Shown piece by piece: positions 26,432 through 36,020 of a DNA stretch of 64,000 bases; the stretch's first letter is position 1, and each line of letters starts with the position of its first letter. The position numbers were made by a program, and so were the translations under genes. The DNA is from Candidatus Deianiraea vastatrix. GTDB lineage: Bacteria; Pseudomonadota; Alphaproteobacteria; Rickettsiales; Deianiraeaceae. Where the stretch lies: contig NZ_CP029077.1 in assembly GCF_007993655.1 (NCBI RefSeq), positions 676,744-740,743 on the forward strand, written 5' to 3'. The notes under the pieces are model-generated. The model ran no database searches. It was not told the origin of the DNA and was given only the letters and a program-made list of their open reading frames with translations.

Positions 26432-29362
26432 ATGGAGCCGAAATTTATTAGTATAAAAGGAGCAAGAGAAAATAATCTTAAAAATGTTGATGTTGACATC
26501 CCAAAAAATTCACTTGTTGTAATCACGGGTCCCTCTGGTAGTGGGAAATCTTCACTTGCATTCGAAACAATTTATGCAGAAGGGCAAAGGCGTTATGTTG
26601 AAAGCCTTTCAAGCTATGCTAGGCAATTCTTAAATTTACAAGAAAAGCCCGATGTAGACTCAATAACTGGGCTTTCACCTGCTATTGCAATTGATCAAAA
26701 AACAACATCTAAAAACCCTCGCTCAACCGTTGGAACTGTAACTGAAATTTACGACTATTTAAGAGTGCTTTTTGCCCGTGTCGGTATAGTTTATTCACCT
26801 GCAACAGGGGAACCAATTCAAAGCCAAAGTGCGTCCGATATGGTTAAAAAACTCCGTCAATTTCCAGATGGAACAAAATTTTACATTTGCGCACCGGTCA
26901 TTAGAGGTCAAAAAGGCGAGCATGTAAAGGAATTTCTTGAATATAAAAAAGCTGGATACAGCAGATTTAAAATAAATGGCGAACTTTACGAAGGAGACAG
27001 TCTTCCAAAGCTTGATAAAAATAAAAAGAATGAAATTGAAATTGTTGTAGATAGAATAGCACTATCTGACGATATTGGAAACCGCCTTGCAGACAGTATT
27101 GAGACATCTCTTCGCCTTGCAGATGGCATTTTGCATGTTGAAGTTGTAAGCTTTCCGCAAGAGTGTAACGGTAAATTTAAAATTGGCGAAAATTTCATTG
27201 AAGAAAAGCAAATTCTAGTAATGTCGGAAAAATTTTCATGCCCGGTTTCAGATTTCACTTTAGAGGAAATTGAGCCTAGAATATTCTCTTTTAATTCGCC
27301 TTTTGGTGCGTGCAGAGCATGTGATGGGCTTGGAACGGAAAAATATTTCAACATAGATCTTGTTGTTCCAAATCAAAATTTATCACTTGCAGACGGTGCA
27401 ATTTTGCCTTGGACGCGTAGCAATCCGAGATATTATAGGCAAATTATGGAAAGCCTTGCCGCACATTTTAAATTTTCAATAACAACTCCATTTAAAGACC
27501 TTTCAAACGAAGTAAAACACATGATAATGCATGGCTCAAATGATGAAATACAGTTCACATTTTCAGATGATTTTAGAAAATATACCGTTGCCCGTAAATT
27601 TGCAGGAGTAATGGAAGATTTATCGAAAAGACACGATGAAAGTGATGATGACAGTGGGGTTGACTACGAAAAATACCAAAACCTAATTGCATGCAGGGTT
27701 TGTAATGGCTATAGACTTCGCGAAGCTTCACTTTCTGTAAAAATCTACGATAAACACATAGGCGAGGTTTCAAGAATGACCGTTCTTGAAGCTCATGAAT
27801 GGTTTTCCGACTTGTCAAAACACCTTACAAAAACACAAAATGAAATTGCAACCCGCGTAATAAAAGAAATCAAGGAACGCCTTACGTTTTTACTTGATGT
27901 TGGGCTTGATTACCTTAATCTTGATAGATCTTCTTCAACATTATCTGGTGGTGAATCTCAAAGAATTCGCCTTGCATCTCAAATTGGCTCAGGACTCAGC
28001 GGCGTAATGTATGTTCTTGACGAGCCGTCAATCGGGCTTCACCAATCTGATAATACAAAGCTCATAAAAACACTAAAAAACCTTCGCGATATGGGAAATA
28101 CTGTTTTAGTCGTAGAACACGATGAAGACACAATGCACGAAGCAGATCATATTATTGACGTTGGGCCATGTGCGGGAAGTGCGGGCGGATATATCGTTGC
28201 AGAAGGCGATGTTGAGCATATAAAATCACACAAAGACAGCATAACTGGAAAATTCCTTTCAGGAAGAGAGAAAATTGACGTTCCTCTTGCAAGACGAAAA
28301 TATGGAAATAGTCAGAAAATAACAGTAGTAAATGCGCATGAGCACAATCTTAAAAACATCACAGTTGATATTCCACTTGGAATGTTTGTATGCGTAACTG
28401 GCGTTTCGGGTGGCGGAAAGTCAACCTTAATCATAGACACTCTTTATCAAGCAATTAACAATAAAATTAATGGCTCATCAAAAACACCAGGCCTGCACGA
28501 TAAAATAACAGGAATTGAAAATATAGACAAAATTATCGAAATTGATCAATCACCAATTGGAAGAACGCCAAGGTCAAATCCTGCAACTTACATCGGTGCT
28601 TTTAATCACATAAGAGATTATTTTACAGCCCTTCCAGAAGCAAAAGCTCGTGGATACAAACCGGGGCGTTTTTCATTTAATGTCAAGGGTGGTAGATGCG
28701 AAAAATGCCAAGGTGACGGCGTTTTAACGGTTGAAATGCACTTTTTGCCAGATGTATATATAGTATGCGATGCCTGTAAAGGAAAAAGATACAATAGAGA
28801 AACGCTGGAAGTCAAATATAACGGAAAATCAATATCCGATGTTCTTGAAATGACAGCCGAAGAAGCACATGAATTTTTCAAAAATATCCCATCTATAAAG
28901 GATAAATTCAAAGCTATGAAAGATGTTGGGCTTGGCTACATTAAAATCGGCCAACAGGCAACAACTCTATCTGGAGGTGAGGCACAAAGAATAAAACTAT
29001 CAAAAGAGCTATGCAAAAAAGCAACTGGTAATACGCTTTACATCCTTGATGAACCAACAACAGGGCTGCATTCTTGCGATATTAAAAAACTCCTTGAAGT
29101 GCTACACACTCTGGTTGATTATGGAAATAGTATGCTTGTTATTGAGCATAATATGGATGTAATTAAAACGTCAGATTATGTAATAGACATAGGCCCAAAA
29201 GGCGGAATGGCAGGCGGTATTGTTGTTGCAAAAGGAACTCCTGAGGAGGTTGTAACGGTAAAAAATAGCATCACTGGTCAATATCTTGCAAAATATCTTC
29301 CAAAACATGAGGAAAAAGCTAAAAAATCCGACAAAGCCAAGAAAATTGCTGATAAGATATAG
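26432..29362 (+). CDS. uvrA: Excinuclease ABC subunit A
   Basis: 976 residues, normal for UvrA, the damage-sensing ATPase of nucleotide excision repair. Two ABC modules: Walker [13 protein letters not shown] near residue 31 and [11 protein letters not shown] in the second half. Signature motifs are [12 protein letters not shown] and [12 protein letters not shown]. Zinc-finger Cys pairs are seen at [26 protein letters not shown] and CDACKG. The Lys-rich tail is unremarkable. uvrA stands alone after a tRNA; ssb, often its neighbour in alphaproteobacteria, is absent. Confidence 0.97.
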   Translation: MEPKFISIKGARENNLKNVDVDIPKNSLVVITGPSGSGKSSLAFETIYAEGQRRYVESLSSYARQFLNLQEKPDVDSITGLSPAIAIDQKTTSKNPRSTVGTVTEIYDYLRVLFARVGIVYSPATGEPIQSQSASDMVKKLRQFPDGTKFYICAPVIRGQKGEHVKEFLEYKKAGYSRFKINGELYEGDSLPKLDKNKKNEIEIVVDRIALSDDIGNRLADSIETSLRLADGILHVEVVSFPQECNGKFKIGENFIEEKQILVMSEKFSCPVSDFTLEEIEPRIFSFNSPFGACRACDGLGTEKYFNIDLVVPNQNLSLADGAILPWTRSNPRYYRQIMESLAAHFKFSITTPFKDLSNEVKHMIMHGSNDEIQFTFSDDFRKYTVARKFAGVMEDLSKRHDESDDDSGVDYEKYQNLIACRVCNGYRLREASLSVKIYDKHIGEVSRMTVLEAHEWFSDLSKHLTKTQNEIATRVIKEIKERLTFLLDVGLDYLNLDRSSSTLSGGESQRIRLASQIGSGLSGVMYVLDEPSIGLHQSDNTKLIKTLKNLRDMGNTVLVVEHDEDTMHEADHIIDVGPCAGSAGGYIVAEGDVEHIKSHKDSITGKFLSGREKIDVPLARRKYGNSQKITVVNAHEHNLKNITVDIPLGMFVCVTGVSGGGKSTLIIDTLYQAINNKINGSSKTPGLHDKITGIENIDKIIEIDQSPIGRTPRSNPATYIGAFNHIRDYFTALPEAKARGYKPGRFSFNVKGGRCEKCQGDGVLTVEMHFLPDVYIVCDACKGKRYNRETLEVKYNGKSISDVLEMTAEEAHEFFKNIPSIKDKFKAMKDVGLGYIKIGQQATTLSGGEAQRIKLSKELCKKATGNTLYILDEPTTGLHSCDIKKLLEVLHTLVDYGNSMLVIEHNMDVIKTSDYVIDIGPKGGMAGGIVVAKGTPEEVVTVKNSITGQYLAKYLPKHEEKAKKSDKAKKIADKI

Positions 29363-29516
29363 CATTTTTCACAATAAACATAATCTAAGGCTGCTAGTTT
29401 TTATTTCAAATTCTTCTCCAAGGCTGACAAATAATCAGACAGTCAAACAAGTTAAAAATCTGATACAGTAAAGCTTATTTGTATATAACAATAGAGACCA
29501 TTTAACGAAAATTACC

Positions 29517-30434
29517 CTAGCTATTATAGCTTATCTTACTAAATTCAAGATCTGCAATCTGCTTTATATCGCTTGGAATTTTCATACAGTTGATGTCGAA
29601 TTTTGCACAAAAAAGTGCATAAAACAGCATTTTATGCTTATTTTTCTTATTTAAATTCACTAGTTTCTTATATATTTCAGTAGCTGTAAATTTATCAAAA
29701 TCCTCTTTACAGTAAATACCGATTTTAAACAGCTCTGCTCGTGTTTTTTCGCCGATATTAGTGATTTTTATAAGGTCTGTTTTGCTCAAAATCGCATTTG
29801 CAAGCAAGATGAAGTCAATAGTATAGCGTGTATTTCGCAATATTTTATACTCTTTTTCAAAATTACGCAAGTCTATTACGCTTGACGGCTCTTTTTCAAT
29901 AATATTGTCATCTTTTACGATGTAATCTACTAAATTTTGAATTTCAAGTGAAATATTTTCAAAAACAGACGAATCGGGATTTGCAGAAATATTGGCAGAT
30001 GTTGCGCTAATTGGAAAGCCGGTTTCACGCATTAGAGATGTAATAAAATCGTCTTTTGGAATGCGAATTCCTATGCTTTTATCTTCAAATTTTTCAAGCC
30101 ACGGAAAGAGTTTTTGCCCATTTTCGTTGGTATCGAGTATGAAAGTAAAATGCCCTGGAAGAAGGTTTTGAAGCACGATTTTTGCCGATTCGCTTACCTT
30201 GCAAATCTGCGATATAAACTCAACATTTGGCGCAAAAATTGCCAGTTTTTTTGTATAATCGCGATTTTTAATTTCGTATATTTTATTTACCGCATCAATG
30301 TTTTGACTATCGGCTAAAAGCCCATATACAGTATCGGTTTTTGACAGCACTACCCCGCCAAGTTTTAGTATATTTGCGGCTTTTTTGCAAATTTCGTTAT
30401 CTGTTATCATAAAACTATAAAAAAGCGGGAACAT
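29517..30434 (-). CDS. tsaC: Fusion of TsaC/YrdC (threonylcarbamoyl-AMP synthase) with a TfoX C-terminal domain
   Basis: 305 residues. Residues about 10-205 are the Sua5/YrdC/TsaC fold, with LSKTDTVYGLLADSQN, LLPGHFTFIL, IGIRIPKDDF and FPISATSANISA. It makes threonylcarbamoyl-AMP for the t6A37 modification of ANN-decoding tRNAs. Residues about 215-280 look like the TfoX C-terminal helix-hairpin domain (LIKITNIGEKTRAELFKIGI, then EIYKKLVNLN and MLFYALFCAK), usually found in competence regulators or as a stand-alone protein. The combination is unusual. The start may be ATG 30434 or the internal ATG 30410 (MITDNE); the latter fits the family better. A promoter lies at 30480-30507. Confidence 0.82.
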   Translation of the reverse strand: MFPLFYSFMITDNEICKKAANILKLGGVVLSKTDTVYGLLADSQNIDAVNKIYEIKNRDYTKKLAIFAPNVEFISQICKVSESAKIVLQNLLPGHFTFILDTNENGQKLFPWLEKFEDKSIGIRIPKDDFITSLMRETGFPISATSANISANPDSSVFENISLEIQNLVDYIVKDDNIIEKEPSSVIDLRNFEKEYKILRNTRYTIDFILLANAILSKTDLIKITNIGEKTRAELFKIGIYCKEDFDKFTATEIYKKLVNLNKKNKHKMLFYALFCAKFDINCMKIPSDIKQIADLEFSKISYNS

Positions 30435-30479
30435 GACCCTCGCGAGCCATGCCCCAAATAGCTTTAAAGGAGGTGATGG

Positions 30480-30507
30480 ATCCTATTTAGGAAAATATAA
30501 AAATCAA
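30480..30507 (-). promoter_or_regulatory. Promoter of the tsaC-tfoX fusion
   Basis: Minus-strand TTGATT (30502-30507) and TAGGAT (30480-30485), spacer 16 nt. Transcription would begin close to the sequence ATCACCTCCTTT (30466-30477), which would then lie at the very 5' end of the mRNA. Confidence 0.4.
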
Positions 30508-30571
30508 GTTATTTTTAAGAAAAGCGGTAATTATATATATGTTTAAGATTTTTGTTGATTTTTGGTTTTTT

Positions 30572-30655
30572 ATGCTTATGAAGTTAAAGAAAAGTTTATT
30601 TTTAGATATTATAAACGCACAAACTATATCACAATCTATTGTATTGATAATTTAA
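30572..30655 (+). CDS. Possible branched-chain leader peptide upstream of leuD
   Basis: A 27-codon frame (starting MLMKLKKSLF, ending SIVLII) contains five Leu, six Ile and one Val codons and is followed 38 nt later by an inverted repeat (30694-30744), then leuD. The layout resembles ribosome-mediated attenuation of leu/ilv operons. No Shine-Dalgarno sequence is visible, no U-run follows the hairpin, and AT-rich DNA produces Ile/Leu codons by chance. Confidence 0.2.
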   Translation: MLMKLKKSLFLDIINAQTISQSIVLII

Positions 30656-30840
30656 AGGGATAGTACTTATTGAAAATTTTCAGTTTATATTTTAATATCA
30701 ATTTTCATAATGAAATTAGCGATATAAGTGAAATTGATAATATTTTAAGATAAAATGTCAACGGAATATAAATATCTATTTTTTTCTTGATTATTAAAAA
30801 ATATACATTCGAATTTATTTAATGTCTTGCCATAATTAAA

Positions 30841-31449
30841 ATGTTAAAATTTACAGAAATTTCAAGCGTTGCTGCGTATTTGCCGATAGATAACATAGAC
30901 ACAGACATGATAATTCCAAAACAATTTTTAAAAGTTATTACACGCTCCGGTCTTGGAAAAAAGTTATTTTTCGAAATGAGATTTGATGAAACTGGTAAGG
31001 AAAAAGCCGATTTTGTCTTAAATAAAGACCCTTTTAATAAAGCTCAAATATTAATTGCTGGCGATAATTTTGGCTGCGGTTCGTCAAGAGAGCATGCACC
31101 TTGGTCACTCTTAGATTTTGGAATTCGCTGCATTATCGCTACATCTTTTGCCGATATTTTCTATAATAATTGCTTTGAAAACGGAATATTACCAATTGTT
31201 GTCGATAAAAATACATTAAACAATCTGTCTAAAACTGCCGAAAATAAAGATATTTTATCAATCAATCTTGAAGGGCAAACTATTCAAAGTGTCAATGGTG
31301 CAATAAAATTTGAAATAGACGAATTTAAGAAATTTAGATTAATTAATGGCCTTGATTCAATTGGAATTACAGCTCAAAAAATAGAAGATATAAAGATTTT
31401 TGAAGAAAGTCAAAAAAATAATTTTCCTTGGCTTTGGCAACAAGCGTAA
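30841..31449 (+). CDS. leuD: 3-isopropylmalate dehydratase small subunit
   Basis: 202 residues, standard for LeuD, which with the iron-sulfur subunit LeuC isomerises 2- to 3-isopropylmalate in leucine synthesis. The swivel-domain marks are [14 protein letters not shown] near the N terminus and [20 protein letters not shown] with the substrate-binding loop. leuC and leuB are not adjacent. Together with ilvD (54559-56382) it indicates that branched-chain amino-acid synthesis is at least partly kept. Confidence 0.95.
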   Translation: MLKFTEISSVAAYLPIDNIDTDMIIPKQFLKVITRSGLGKKLFFEMRFDETGKEKADFVLNKDPFNKAQILIAGDNFGCGSSREHAPWSLLDFGIRCIIATSFADIFYNNCFENGILPIVVDKNTLNNLSKTAENKDILSINLEGQTIQSVNGAIKFEIDEFKKFRLINGLDSIGITAQKIEDIKIFEESQKNNFPWLWQQA

Positions 31450-31461
31450 AGAATTTATTGC

Positions 31462-31489
31462 TTGAATTTTAAATAAATTTATTTACAAT
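31462..31489 (+). promoter_or_regulatory. Sigma70-like promoter of nuoC
   Basis: TTGAAT (31462-31467) and TACAAT (31484-31489), spacer 16 nt, 18 nt before the nuoC ATG, showing that nuoC has its own promoter rather than being part of a nuo operon. Confidence 0.6.
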
Positions 31490-31507
31490 CGGTAAAACTA
31501 TATATTT

Positions 31508-32098
31508 ATGCAAAATTACTATAGCGAAAATGCCGATAAAATAAAGGATATTTTGAAAAATTATGCACTAGTTGAATACGCAAATAATGAATGTATTGTA
31601 AATATAAAAAACCCAGATGAAAATTTCAAAGTTCTGGAATTGATAAAAAATAGCGATGCTATGCTTGGAAAGTGTTTAATCGGAATTTTCGCAACACATT
31701 ACCCAAATCGCGATAATGAATTTTCTCTTCAATACTTACTCTTAAGTATGCGATATAATCTGCGTTTTCGCATTGTAATAGACTTTAAAGCAGACGATGT
31801 TATAAAAAGTGTCTCTGATGTTTTTGCAGGCTCAACTTGGTATGAAAGAGAGGCTTTTGATATGTTTGGAGTGAAATTTGCGAATTTAACCGATGAAAGA
31901 CGACTATTAAATGATTACAATTTTAAACATCATCCACTTAGAAAAGATTTTCCCGTAACTGGCTACGACGAAGTAAGATATAACCCTGTTCTTGAAAAAG
32001 TTGAATACAGCAAAATAAATCTTGCCCAAGAATACAGAGATTTTGATACGCAGAGCAGCTTTGATGTCAGTGCAGTTTTTGAAAAAATTAAAGGCTAA
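31508..32098 (+). CDS. nuoC: NADH-quinone oxidoreductase subunit C
   Basis: 196 residues, matching the 30-kDa (NuoC) subunit of complex I. The signature lies around STWYEREAFDMFGVKF followed by DERRLLNDYNF, HHPLRKDFP and TGYDEVRY. NuoC sits in the peripheral arm near the quinone site. In most alphaproteobacteria it is third in a 14-gene nuo operon; here it stands between leuD and a chorismate mutase with its own promoter. The next gene starts 4 nt after its stop. Confidence 0.95.
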   Translation: MQNYYSENADKIKDILKNYALVEYANNECIVNIKNPDENFKVLELIKNSDAMLGKCLIGIFATHYPNRDNEFSLQYLLLSMRYNLRFRIVIDFKADDVIKSVSDVFAGSTWYEREAFDMFGVKFANLTDERRLLNDYNFKHHPLRKDFPVTGYDEVRYNPVLEKVEYSKINLAQEYRDFDTQSSFDVSAVFEKIKG

Positions 32099-32102
32099 AA
32101 TT

Positions 32103-32774
32103 ATGAATAAATTAACCGATTTTAGAAACAGAATAGATACAATTGACGGCAGATTAATTGACATTTTAAGAAAAAGATTTGACATTGTTGAAGATGTTGG
32201 TGATTACAAAAGATTAACCATGGGAACTGCATTTTCATATATCGATCCAATTCGAGAATATGATTTACTTGAAAAGCAAATAGCAATCGCAGCAAGTATT
32301 TATATGGAGCCGCAAATGATTAAAAACCTATACAGAAACTTAATATCTTTTGCAAATTTTCACGAGGATCAAAATTTAAAAATACATATACCATCAGATA
32401 TTAGCCTCGATGGAATAAGAATAATTTCTCTATATTATCCAATTCCAATGTGCTATATTTCTTCAAACTTTGCCTTTAACAACGTATCAAATAGTGATAT
32501 ATTTTGCATTGAATACAGAAATCTTAATGCATATATAGATTTTTTGCGTGATAACATGCTTTACATTTACCATATAGAGGAAAATAGTGAAAAAAAAGAC
32601 AGAAGCATAATATTTTGTTGCAAAATAAGCAAATTATACGATAAACACAATGGTATTTTTATTTTTGCAAATCACGAAAAACAAATTACAAAATGCGATT
32701 TCAGTGAATATAAAATAAATCTTGAAGACGACTGTTTCACGCTACTTGGCTCATCGGCGCCTTGTATATTTTAA
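32103..32774 (+). CDS. Chorismate mutase (AroQ type) with a C-terminal extension
   Basis: 223 residues from ATG 32103; a longer frame from 32022 would overlap nuoC and lacks support. Residues 1-85 are the all-helical AroQ chorismate mutase: FRNRIDTIDGRLIDILRKRF with the catalytic Arg, then VGDYKRL and a third helix. It converts chorismate to prephenate for Phe/Tyr. The last ~130 residues (from IPSDISLDGIRIIS) are an unassigned domain. Chorismate mutases with a comparable extra domain occur in alphaproteobacteria, where it may be regulatory. The gene is tightly spaced behind nuoC and converges on alaS. No pheA or tyrA nearby. Confidence 0.75.
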   Translation: MNKLTDFRNRIDTIDGRLIDILRKRFDIVEDVGDYKRLTMGTAFSYIDPIREYDLLEKQIAIAASIYMEPQMIKNLYRNLISFANFHEDQNLKIHIPSDISLDGIRIISLYYPIPMCYISSNFAFNNVSNSDIFCIEYRNLNAYIDFLRDNMLYIYHIEENSEKKDRSIIFCCKISKLYDKHNGIFIFANHEKQITKCDFSEYKINLEDDCFTLLGSSAPCIF

Positions 32775-32781
32775 TTTTACC

Positions 32782-35442
32782 TCAGTCTTTATGCCAGAAA
32801 AAGCTGTGTAATATATTAAATTCTGCATCAATTTTACCCATTGCAAATTTTTCTGTTCCACCGCCTGATTTTTTGCCATCAAGTTTTTCTGTTACTTCGC
32901 AAATTAATTCGCAGGCGCTTTTTGCATTTTTACTAAATACTGCTAGGATTTTTGAATTATTTTCACTAAAATACCCGATTAATACTGAGTTTTCCTTTGC
33001 TTTATCGCCAAGTGCAAACATTATATTTTTTGCCATTGCGTTTAGGTTTTCAAATTTCGCAATATTGATTATTTTGCCATCTTTGGACTTAATTTCTTGA
33101 AATACAGTAGTGTTTATCGCATTTATAGTCTTGAGATTTTCAATTTCTTTTTGACATTTCGCAAAGTTTGAGACTAAATCTTGGATTTTTGATATAATTT
33201 CATCTTCATTGCACGAAAGTTTAGCTTGAACATCGCTTAATAATTTGCTTTTTTCGCATAAATACGACATTGCAAAATTTCCGGTTATTGCTTCAATTCT
33301 GCGTAATCCTGAGCCAACGCTGCGCTCTGATATTATCTTAAAAAAGCCGATACTGGCTGTATTTTTCACATGAATTCCTCCGCAAAGTTCGCTTGATGCT
33401 ATGCCATTTTCGCCAATTTTCACTATTCGAACTTCGTCGCCATATTTTTCACCAAAATTTGCAATTGCGTTGTGTTTTTCGATGTTTTCCTTTTTGTCAA
33501 CTACGCTTTCCACACTGAGGTTTTGTGATATAATATCGTTTATAAATGCCTCGATTTTACCAGTTTCATCACTTGATAACTGCCTTGAAAAGTTAAAATC
33601 GAATCTTAATTTTTCACTAGTGACTTCAGAGCCCTTTTGCGAGACGGTTTGCCCAAGTATTGACTTTAGTGCGGCTTGTAAAATATGAGTTGCAGTATGG
33701 TTTTTTGCTGTATTTTCTCTATGTGTTTTTGAGACTGAAATTTCATATTCATTACTTACTTTTATGTCAAAATTTGCTGATTTCAGCTTATGAATTACCA
33801 ATTTTCCAGCAACTTTTTGAACATCTATTATCGCGGTTTTTTCATCATTTGACGAAATATAGCCAATATCACTGCACTGACCGCCACTTTCTGCATAAAA
33901 ACAGGTTTTATCAAGTAAAATCCATATTTCATCTGAACTCATAGACTGATTTTTGCCTATAAAATCTACATTTTCACCGTTTTTCACGATTGCCAAAACA
34001 CGAGATTTTAATACATCGTCAGTCATCCTTGACACCTGATTCATGTCTTCTAAAACACAGGTAGAATCTAGCTTTTTTGCAATTTCAAGCCAAATTTGAG
34101 ACTCTTTTTGATCGCCATGTCCTCCAAATGTGCCTTTTGAGCGATTTTTCTGCTCCAGCATTGCGTTTTCAAAGCCTTTTTCGTCAACAACGCCGCCTAC
34201 TCTTTTCATAATATCTGCCGTCATGTCAAATGGAAAGCCGTATGTATCGTATAGTTTAAAGGCGAAATCTCCAGAAATAATCGGGTTTTTTTGGCTTGAA
34301 ATTTCATTTATACTGCCTACTTTGAATTCGTCCAAAATCATTTTCATACCCCTTGCAAGAGTCTCGCGAAAGCCGTTTTCTTCAAGTTTAATCGTGTTTT
34401 TTATAAGCTCGCTATTTTTCGAAAGCTCTGGATATTGTCTGCCCATTAAGTCTTGCAATTTGTCAAAAAGTTCGTGCATTTTTGACTCATTTGGGTTAAT
34501 TTGATGTAAATATCTCATTGCACGTCGCATAATTCTGCGAAGAACATAGCCCCTGCCCTCATTTGATGGTAAAATTCCATCTGAAATCAAAAATGAAGTT
34601 GCGCGTAAATGATCTGCAACAACCCTGTGAGCAACAAGATTTTCCTCGTTTTTATCGGACAAAATCTCACGAGAATTTGATATTAATTGTGAAAAAAGAC
34701 TAGTGTCGTAATTATTCGTTTTTCCCTCAAGAACCGAGACCAAGCGCTCAAGCCCCATTCCAGTATCTATGCATGGTTTTGCAAGTTTTTCAAGTGGCTT
34801 GCCTTTTTCTTGATTAAACTGCATAAAAACAAGGTTCCATATTTCAACAAATCTATCTCCATCTTGATCTTCGCTACCCGGAAGTCCGCCTTTTACACTA
34901 TCGCCGTAGTCGTAGTAAATCTCGCTGCAAGGGCCGCATGGTCCAGTATCTCCCATTGACCAAAAATTGTCATTTGTTGATATTTTGATTATTTTTTCAT
35001 CCGAAAAACCTGTTAATTTTTTCCATATATTAAAGGCCTCGTCATCTGTGTGATAAACCGTTATATAAAGGCGATTTTTATCCAAATTTACCTCTTTTGT
35101 AAGGAAATTCCAAGCGTATTCTATAGCGTTTTCTTTAAAATAATTACCAAAAGAAAAGTTACCCAGCATCTCAAAAAAAGTGTGATGGCGAGCGGTATAT
35201 CCGACATTATCAAGGTCGTTATGCTTACCCCCTGCCCTAAGGCTTTTTTGAACAGTCGTCGCAGTTGCAAATTTCGGTTCTTCTTTGCCAAGGAAAATGT
35301 CTTTAAACTGCACCATTCCGCTATTTACAAAAAGTAAAGACGGATCTTTATGTGGTATTAAAGACGAAGACTCAACTGATTTGTGACCAAGGGCTACAAA
35401 GTAATTAGTAAAAAGATCTCTTAAATCTTGATATTTATTCAT
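32782..35442 (-). CDS. alaS: Alanyl-tRNA synthetase
   Basis: 886 residues, full length. The class II catalytic domain is at the N terminus (SSLIPHKDPSLLFVNSGMVQ, GDTGPCGPCSEIYYDYGD). The editing domain has the HTATHILQAAL and CGGIHV zinc/catalytic residues (HxxxH and CxxxH). A C-terminal C-Ala domain follows. It charges tRNA-Ala and clears mischarged Ser/Gly. It converges on the chorismate mutase gene with 7 bp between stops. recA, a common neighbour in alphaproteobacteria, is absent. Confidence 0.97.
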   Translation of the reverse strand: MNKYQDLRDLFTNYFVALGHKSVESSSLIPHKDPSLLFVNSGMVQFKDIFLGKEEPKFATATTVQKSLRAGGKHNDLDNVGYTARHHTFFEMLGNFSFGNYFKENAIEYAWNFLTKEVNLDKNRLYITVYHTDDEAFNIWKKLTGFSDEKIIKISTNDNFWSMGDTGPCGPCSEIYYDYGDSVKGGLPGSEDQDGDRFVEIWNLVFMQFNQEKGKPLEKLAKPCIDTGMGLERLVSVLEGKTNNYDTSLFSQLISNSREILSDKNEENLVAHRVVADHLRATSFLISDGILPSNEGRGYVLRRIMRRAMRYLHQINPNESKMHELFDKLQDLMGRQYPELSKNSELIKNTIKLEENGFRETLARGMKMILDEFKVGSINEISSQKNPIISGDFAFKLYDTYGFPFDMTADIMKRVGGVVDEKGFENAMLEQKNRSKGTFGGHGDQKESQIWLEIAKKLDSTCVLEDMNQVSRMTDDVLKSRVLAIVKNGENVDFIGKNQSMSSDEIWILLDKTCFYAESGGQCSDIGYISSNDEKTAIIDVQKVAGKLVIHKLKSANFDIKVSNEYEISVSKTHRENTAKNHTATHILQAALKSILGQTVSQKGSEVTSEKLRFDFNFSRQLSSDETGKIEAFINDIISQNLSVESVVDKKENIEKHNAIANFGEKYGDEVRIVKIGENGIASSELCGGIHVKNTASIGFFKIISERSVGSGLRRIEAITGNFAMSYLCEKSKLLSDVQAKLSCNEDEIISKIQDLVSNFAKCQKEIENLKTINAINTTVFQEIKSKDGKIINIAKFENLNAMAKNIMFALGDKAKENSVLIGYFSENNSKILAVFSKNAKSACELICEVTEKLDGKKSGGGTEKFAMGKIDAEFNILHSFFWHKD

Positions 35443-35522
35443 ATTTTTTCAATTTTTTAAATCTATATATGCTCTTTTTTTATTTGCAACTTCAAAATAA
35501 ATGAAATTAATAAATAGAAAAT

Positions 35523-35966
35523 TCATGAGAAATTTTTGTGCATTATATATTTATAAAATGATAGAAATATTGTAGACATAGAGCCAAAAACTGCCATACA
35601 AACCGCCGCCTCTATCGCAAATATTCCTATTTGTTGTGCAATTTGTGCGCTTTTTGAAAATGTAGAATAGTCTAAAAATTCGCCACCAAGCAAATTTCCT
35701 ATCAATCCTATTAATATATACATTACAACGCCAGTTAGACCGATATTTTTTAACAATGGAGTCTGAGTTAAAATATACCCTTGCCTTGTCGTACTGCCGT
35801 ATAGCATTATATAAACTATTATCGGTATAGTAAAGATTATTCCAGACTGAAAGCCGCCACCTGGAGATACTTCCCCATGAAATTGCAAATAAAACGCAAA
35901 CATCAATATCGGTGGAGTTATAATATGCATGCATATAGCAAGTATTTTATTATCAAGCGTCTTCAT
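35523..35966 (-). CDS. MnhB/MrpB-like Na+/H+ antiporter subunit B domain protein
   Basis: About 147 residues with four membrane helices and the MnhB hallmark FHGEVSPGGGFQSGI after the first helix. MnhB is one of six or seven subunits of the Mrp cation/proton antiporter, which share ancestry with complex I. I place the start at ATG 35964-35966 (MKTLDNKIL), because the in-frame TTG upstream (36012-36014) is the start of a consensus TTGACA promoter box. No other mnh/mrp genes are next to it. Confidence 0.8.
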   Translation of the reverse strand: MKTLDNKILAICMHIITPPILMFAFYLQFHGEVSPGGGFQSGIIFTIPIIVYIMLYGSTTRQGYILTQTPLLKNIGLTGVVMYILIGLIGNLLGGEFLDYSTFSKSAQIAQQIGIFAIEAAVCMAVFGSMSTIFLSFYKYIMHKNFS

Positions 35967-35986
35967 CTTGCAAAAATATTTTAACT

Positions 35987-36014
35987 TTTCTAAAGCATTT
36001 TTCTTTTTTGTCAA
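35987..36014 (-). promoter_or_regulatory. Promoter of the mnhB-like gene
   Basis: Minus-strand TTGACA (36009-36014) and TAGAAA (35987-35992), spacer 16 nt, leading to an ATG 20 nt later. A perfect -35 and a fair -10. Confidence 0.5.
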
Positions 36015-36020
36015 GTATTT

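Larger units (their letters stand above)
30435..30840. other. 406-bp intergenic region with a 16S-tail-like 12-mer, GC-rich palindrome and inverted repeat
   Basis: No gene of normal size. AAAGGAGGTGAT at 30466-30477 (plus strand) is the exact complement of the 16S rRNA 3' tail, but no start codon with an open frame follows it and no further 16S homology surrounds it. Next to it is an unusually GC-rich stretch (30428-30456) centred on the palindrome CTCGCGAG. Further on, an inverted repeat (30694-30707 with 30729-30744) precedes leuD. The rest is AT-rich. Confidence 0.5.

Noticed and set aside
30466-30477. 3' end of a 16S rRNA gene
   Set aside because: Only 12 nt match; the sequence on either side has no 16S similarity, so there is no rRNA gene here.
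35967-36014. TTG start for a longer MnhB-like protein
   Set aside because: The TTG is the first codon of a TTGACA promoter box, and ATG 35966 fits the family length.
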